This document shows, one piece after another, positions 20,456 to 23,195 of a DNA stretch of 23,195 nucleotides. The notes below the pieces were generated by a model that worked only from the letters and a program-made list of their open reading frames with translations, did no database searches and was not told where the DNA came from. The position numbers were made by a program, and so were the translations under genes. Source of the DNA: Oscillospiraceae bacterium (lineage in GTDB: Bacteria; Bacillota; Clostridia; Oscillospirales; UBA929); the NCBI GenBank assembly GCA_031271525.1, contig JAISVO010000114.1:1-23195 (forward strand). The letters run 5' to 3'. How positions within the stretch are numbered: the stretch's first letter is position 1; each line of letters begins with the position of its first letter.

Positions 20456-21303
20456 CCGCCGAATGCCGCCTGTGCCTGATTCGGGCTTTGCCTCGGGGGA
20501 ACCCCCGGGAACCGCCGCTCCAGCGCGGCGCGGGATATTTCCAGCACCTCGGCGGCTTCGTGCTCGTCGAAACAGCCCACCGTCACCATATCGCAAGGCC
20601 GCAGTGTCGCCCAAGAGAAGTTCAGCCCCACATATGGCGTCACCCGTCCGGCGGCCATCGGCTTGATCGTCATCACCGGTTTCCGCGCGTTCCAAATGAT
20701 GTTTGCCACCGTCTCGATCTCCACCTGCATTAAAAAACCCATGCAGTTATAAATCTGGATATATGTTTCCACGTCGTAGCCGTTTTGGTCGCTGTAGACA
20801 ATCAGCTCGGGCATATGCGCCGACAGGCCCGGGATCAGCCCCTCGTCCCGGATCATCTTGGTGTAGTCGTCTAAACGGTCGATGATCCCCTTGTTCTTGT
20901 TGACCAGCTGTTCGGCGCTGGAGTGATGGAGAAAGCAGAAAGTCGCGCCCAGTTCCCGGCTCCCGCGGATCGTCGCGGCGGCTTCCCGCCGCCCCTCGGC
21001 GGTGTCGTCGACATTGACCACCGGCGTATCCACCCGGATGATCGCCTTTCCGAGTTTCTGTTCGGTCTCCCGCACGGCGTCGGCCAGCTGCGGCACCCGC
21101 CCGAAGGGCGCCATCACAGCGTCCACGCCGCCGTTGACAAAGGCCGTCAGCAGCGGAATGATGCTAGCCGCCGTGTTGTGGTGGAGCTTGATCCGCTCGT
21201 CCGCCGCCGGGGTGCGATGGCTCCACCCGGCGAGCCAGTTTGTGCCGACGATCAGGCGGGGCATCGACACCCCCCCGACGGTCGTGCGGGGAAACATCTG
21301 CAT
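20452..21303 (-). CDS. TIM-barrel protein, conserved, function unknown
   Basis: A 283-aa predicted cytoplasmic protein with alternating beta-strand/helix pattern: PRLIVGTNWLAGWSH, GVDAVMAPFG, KAIIRVDTPVVNVDD, GATFCFLHHSSAEQ, LIPGLSAHMPE, then KPVMTIKPMAAGRVTP and CDMVTVGCFDEHEA. This suggests a TIM barrel, and its last blocks are reminiscent of aldo/keto-reductase C-termini. I do not recognise a specific enzyme family or a complete AKR catalytic tetrad. The start at 21303 is set by AGGAGG 8 nt upstream; a GTG 9 bases earlier abuts that site. It overlaps the MBOAT start by 4 bases and follows the acetyltransferase by 16. Confidence 0.6.
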   Translation of the reverse strand: MQMFPRTTVGGVSMPRLIVGTNWLAGWSHRTPAADERIKLHHNTAASIIPLLTAFVNGGVDAVMAPFGRVPQLADAVRETEQKLGKAIIRVDTPVVNVDDTAEGRREAAATIRGSRELGATFCFLHHSSAEQLVNKNKGIIDRLDDYTKMIRDEGLIPGLSAHMPELIVYSDQNGYDVETYIQIYNCMGFLMQVEIETVANIIWNARKPVMTIKPMAAGRVTPYVGLNFSWATLRPCDMVTVGCFDEHEAAEVLEISRAALERRFPGVPPRQSPNQAQAAFGG

Positions 21304-21319
21304 TCGGGACACCTCCTTG

Positions 21320-21790
21320 TCAACGATCCAACACCTTTACCATAAATAAACACGGATTGGATTCGTCCCACAACAGCGGGAAAACCTCCAGCGGTTTGAA
21401 CCCCATCGACATATAGAACAGCCGGGTTTTAGCGTAGCTCTTACTCTCATGGGCTTCGGCCAACGTCTTGACGGTGAGAAACTCTGTCTTCCGTTCCCGG
21501 CAAAGCTCTTCACAGGCTTCGATCAGCCGTCTGCCGATCCCCTGCCGGTGATACTCCCGCAAAACCCCCATGACGCAAATTTCAGAGGTGATCGGGTTAT
21601 GCCCTTTCAGAGCAGCGAACCCCACTGGCGCTTCTCCGTCATACGCCGCGAAAAACGGCATAGACCGCACTTCGTCCACATAGCCGACGATCGAGCTTTC
21701 GATACCGAACCAACTGGGCAGCGCCCGCAGGATGGCGTCGCAAATGCGCGACTTCTCCTCCGGGGCAGAAATATTTCTAATAGGAACCAT
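21320..21790 (-). CDS. GNAT-family N-acetyltransferase
   Basis: A 156-aa single-domain GNAT. The central strand ICVMGVLREYHRQGIGRRLIEACEE (about residues 70-95) holds the acetyl-CoA binding Q/R-x-x-G-x-G/A loop (RQGIGR), and the C-terminal ESKSYAKTRLFYMSMGFKPLEVF is the usual end of the fold. GGAGG lies 7 nt before the ATG. It lies 26 bases after walJ and 16 bases before the TIM-barrel gene, so it is in the same operon. The acceptor is unknown. It is unrelated in length and layout to the 248-aa GNAT in the pot operon. Confidence 0.85.
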   Translation of the reverse strand: MVPIRNISAPEEKSRICDAILRALPSWFGIESSIVGYVDEVRSMPFFAAYDGEAPVGFAALKGHNPITSEICVMGVLREYHRQGIGRRLIEACEELCRERKTEFLTVKTLAEAHESKSYAKTRLFYMSMGFKPLEVFPLLWDESNPCLFMVKVLDR

Positions 21791-21816
21791 ACATCCGCCT
21801 CCCCGCTGTTATCTGT

Positions 21817-22572
21817 TCACTGCCTAAAAACATGCCCCACCGCCCCCGGCGGCGCGACGTTCAGGATAATATCCTTGCCCGGGGCAATCCCCTCGGCCGC
21901 GAGCCGTTTCGCGGCCGCCGACTCGGCGAGCTCAGGCCGGTTGTTCTCCTTGGAGAGGTGGCAGAGGGTCACGTGGCGCGTGCCGTTTTTCACGGCCGCG
22001 AGGGTCACCTCGGCGGATACCTCATTGCAAAGGTGTCCGTTCGGGCCGAGAATCCGCGTCTTTAAGAAGTGCGGATAGGGGCCGGTCCGCACCATCCGCT
22101 CGTCGTGGTTGCTCTCGATCAGCAGATAGTCGGCGCGGCGGGCGTGGTCCAGCACGGTTTGGGTCACGTGTCCGAGGTCGGTGCAGACGCAGACGGCGAA
22201 GCCTCCCAGATCGAACAGATACCCCATCGAGTCGGGGGTATCGTGCGGCGTCGCAAAAGGCTCCACGCCGATATCGCCGACGCCGAAGCTGCCCGTGACC
22301 TCGGTGATATGTAGGAAAGGGGCGGTGTTCCGAACCGCTCTCGCGGTCAGCGGGGGCGCGTACACATCCCGACGCAGGACCGCCAATCCCCGGGTGTGGT
22401 CGCCATGCTCATGGGTGAGAAGCACGCAGGACGGCTCGGGAACCCCCAGTCCCCAAACCGCCTGTTTGATCCTTTTCGCGGAGATGCCCGCGTCCACCAG
22501 CAGAACCGTATTCTTATATCCGATCAATACGGCGTTCCCGTCACTGCCGCTGGCCAGTGTACAGACAATCAA
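21817..22572 (-). CDS. walJ: MBL-fold hydrolase, WalJ/YycJ-like
   Basis: A 251-aa metallo-beta-lactamase-fold protein. Metal-binding motifs are visible in order: LTHEHGDHTRGL (about 53-64), TPHDTPDSMGYLFD, VCTDLGHVT with the bridging Asp, LIESNHD, and the late GHLCNE and TLCHLSKENN. These match WalJ/YycJ proteins, double-strand-specific nuclease-like hydrolases associated with cell-wall homeostasis and often next to the walRK locus. Here no WalRK is visible; instead the gene overlaps a murA by 4 bases (ATGA), which keeps the cell-wall theme. The start at MIVCTLASGSDGN is the conserved N-terminus of the family. Confidence 0.86.
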   Translation of the reverse strand: MIVCTLASGSDGNAVLIGYKNTVLLVDAGISAKRIKQAVWGLGVPEPSCVLLTHEHGDHTRGLAVLRRDVYAPPLTARAVRNTAPFLHITEVTGSFGVGDIGVEPFATPHDTPDSMGYLFDLGGFAVCVCTDLGHVTQTVLDHARRADYLLIESNHDERMVRTGPYPHFLKTRILGPNGHLCNEVSAEVTLAAVKNGTRHVTLCHLSKENNRPELAESAAAKRLAAEGIAPGKDIILNVAPPGAVGHVFRQ

Positions 22573-23195
22573 CCGGTCGCCGTCAGCGGATCGGGTTCGT
22601 CCACCTCTTCAACCCGGATGTCCGCGCCTACGCCCCGCAGTTTTTGCGCGACGTCTTCATAGCCGCGCTCGACATGGTATACGCCGCCGATCTCGGTCAA
22701 TCCCTGAGCGCCCAGCGCCGCGACAATCAGCGCCGCGCCCGCGCGCAGGTCGCACGCTTGCACCGGAGCGCCGGTCAGCCCGCCGACCCCCTCGACGACG
22801 GCGAGTTTGCCGTCCACCTGAATTCGCGCGCCCATCCGTTTGAGCTCGTCCACATATCGGTAGCGGTTATCGGCGACGCTCTCTGTGATCATACTCGTCC
22901 CGGCGGCATAACTGAGACAAGCCGCCATCTGAGGCTGCATGTCGGTGGGGAACCCGGGGTAGGGAAGGGTTTTGATGTTGGATTTTTTAAGCCCCTTCAG
23001 GCGGCGGACCGTTACCGCGTCATCAAACTCCTCGACCTCGACGCCGATCTCTGTCAGCTTTGCCGTGATGCACTCCAAGTGTTTGGGGATGACGTTGTTC
23101 AGCGTCACTTCCCCGCCGGCCGCCGCGACAGCCGCCATATAGGTACCCGCCTCGATCTGGTCGGGGATGATAGTATACATCCCGCCGGTTAAATG
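22569..23195 (-). CDS. murA: UDP-GlcNAc 1-carboxyvinyltransferase MurA, C-terminal half
   Basis: Transfers enolpyruvate from PEP to UDP-N-acetylglucosamine, the first committed step of peptidoglycan synthesis. The frame is open at the window end; 208 residues of about 420 are visible, starting HLTGG before MYTIIPDQIEAGTYM. Typical C-terminal blocks follow: PGFPTDMQPQMAACL, ESVADNRYRYVDELKRMGA, DLRAGAALIVAALGAQG, and GVYHVERGYEDVAQKLRGVGA. The catalytic Cys loop is in the missing N-terminal part. Firmicutes often carry two MurA paralogues and the visible half does not decide which this is. The stop codon overlaps the walJ start by 4 bases. Confidence 0.93.
   Translation of the reverse strand, partial: HLTGGMYTIIPDQIEAGTYMAAVAAAGGEVTLNNVIPKHLECITAKLTEIGVEVEEFDDAVTVRRLKGLKKSNIKTLPYPGFPTDMQPQMAACLSYAAGTSMITESVADNRYRYVDELKRMGARIQVDGKLAVVEGVGGLTGAPVQACDLRAGAALIVAALGAQGLTEIGGVYHVERGYEDVAQKLRGVGADIRVEEVDEPDPLTATG

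Noticed and set aside
20456..20695. Upstream extension of the MBOAT frame (80 residues)
   Set aside because: It lies inside the TIM-barrel gene in another frame; the ATG at 20455 fits the family and overlaps the stop as ATGA.
1..23195. tRNA, rRNA, CRISPR array, transposase or prophage structural genes
   Set aside because: No cloverleaf, spaced direct-repeat array, DDE/serine recombinase motifs or phage modules were seen on either strand.

Overview
The window is gene-dense and GC-rich, with short intergenic gaps, strong Shine-Dalgarno sequences and many start/stop overlaps. Gene content (a WalJ/YycJ-type MBL hydrolase next to a murA, DegV, ABC-F, a potABCD polyamine operon, BIG2 surface protein, GyrI-type MerR regulator, MBOAT/SGNH pair) points to a chromosomal segment of a GC-rich Clostridia-type Firmicute, perhaps an uncultured Oscillospirales relative. 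This is inferred from gene families, not from a marker-gene search. No rRNA, tRNA, CRISPR array, insertion sequence or prophage module was seen, and no gene-free stretch exceeds about 180 bases.

Left half, plus strand (1-9737). The 3' part of a BIG2-type Ig-like surface protein ends in a terminator whose T-rich tail doubles as the -35 box of a promoter for an RluA-family pseudouridine synthase; that promoter places +1 on the start codon, so the message should be leaderless. A second sigma-A-type promoter, overlapping the synthase stop codon, reads through a 37-nt hairpin leader into a polyamine operon potA-potB-potC-GNAT-potD, followed at short spacing by a radical SAM protein and a FabD-type malonyl-CoA:ACP transacylase. 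The acetyltransferase inside the pot operon suggests import coupled to polyamine acetylation.

Middle, minus strand (9715-16196). Two XRE-type regulators lie behind an AT-rich promoter region flanked by inverted 9-mers. Upstream of them is a compact translation/RNA-modification run: DegV, an ABC-F ATPase fused in frame to peptide-chain release factor 1, and two SAM methyltransferases. The fusion is the most striking item. A complete twin-cassette ABC-F protein (559 codons) has no stop and runs straight into a full-length RF1 (354 aa). The RF1 ATG still carries its own good Shine-Dalgarno sequence inside the fused ORF, so one ORF may give both a 913-aa fusion and free RF1.

Right end, minus strand (16268-23195). 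A run murA (partial)-walJ-GNAT-TIM-barrel protein-MBOAT acyltransferase-zinc phospholipase-like protein is tightly packed. It is followed by a MerR/GyrI regulator with a promoter of MerR-type 19-bp spacing, translationally coupled to an SGNH-type membrane-anchored protein that probably partners the MBOAT enzyme. Between that gene and degV lies a 36-codon remnant that reads like the C-terminus of a YoeB/Txe toxin.
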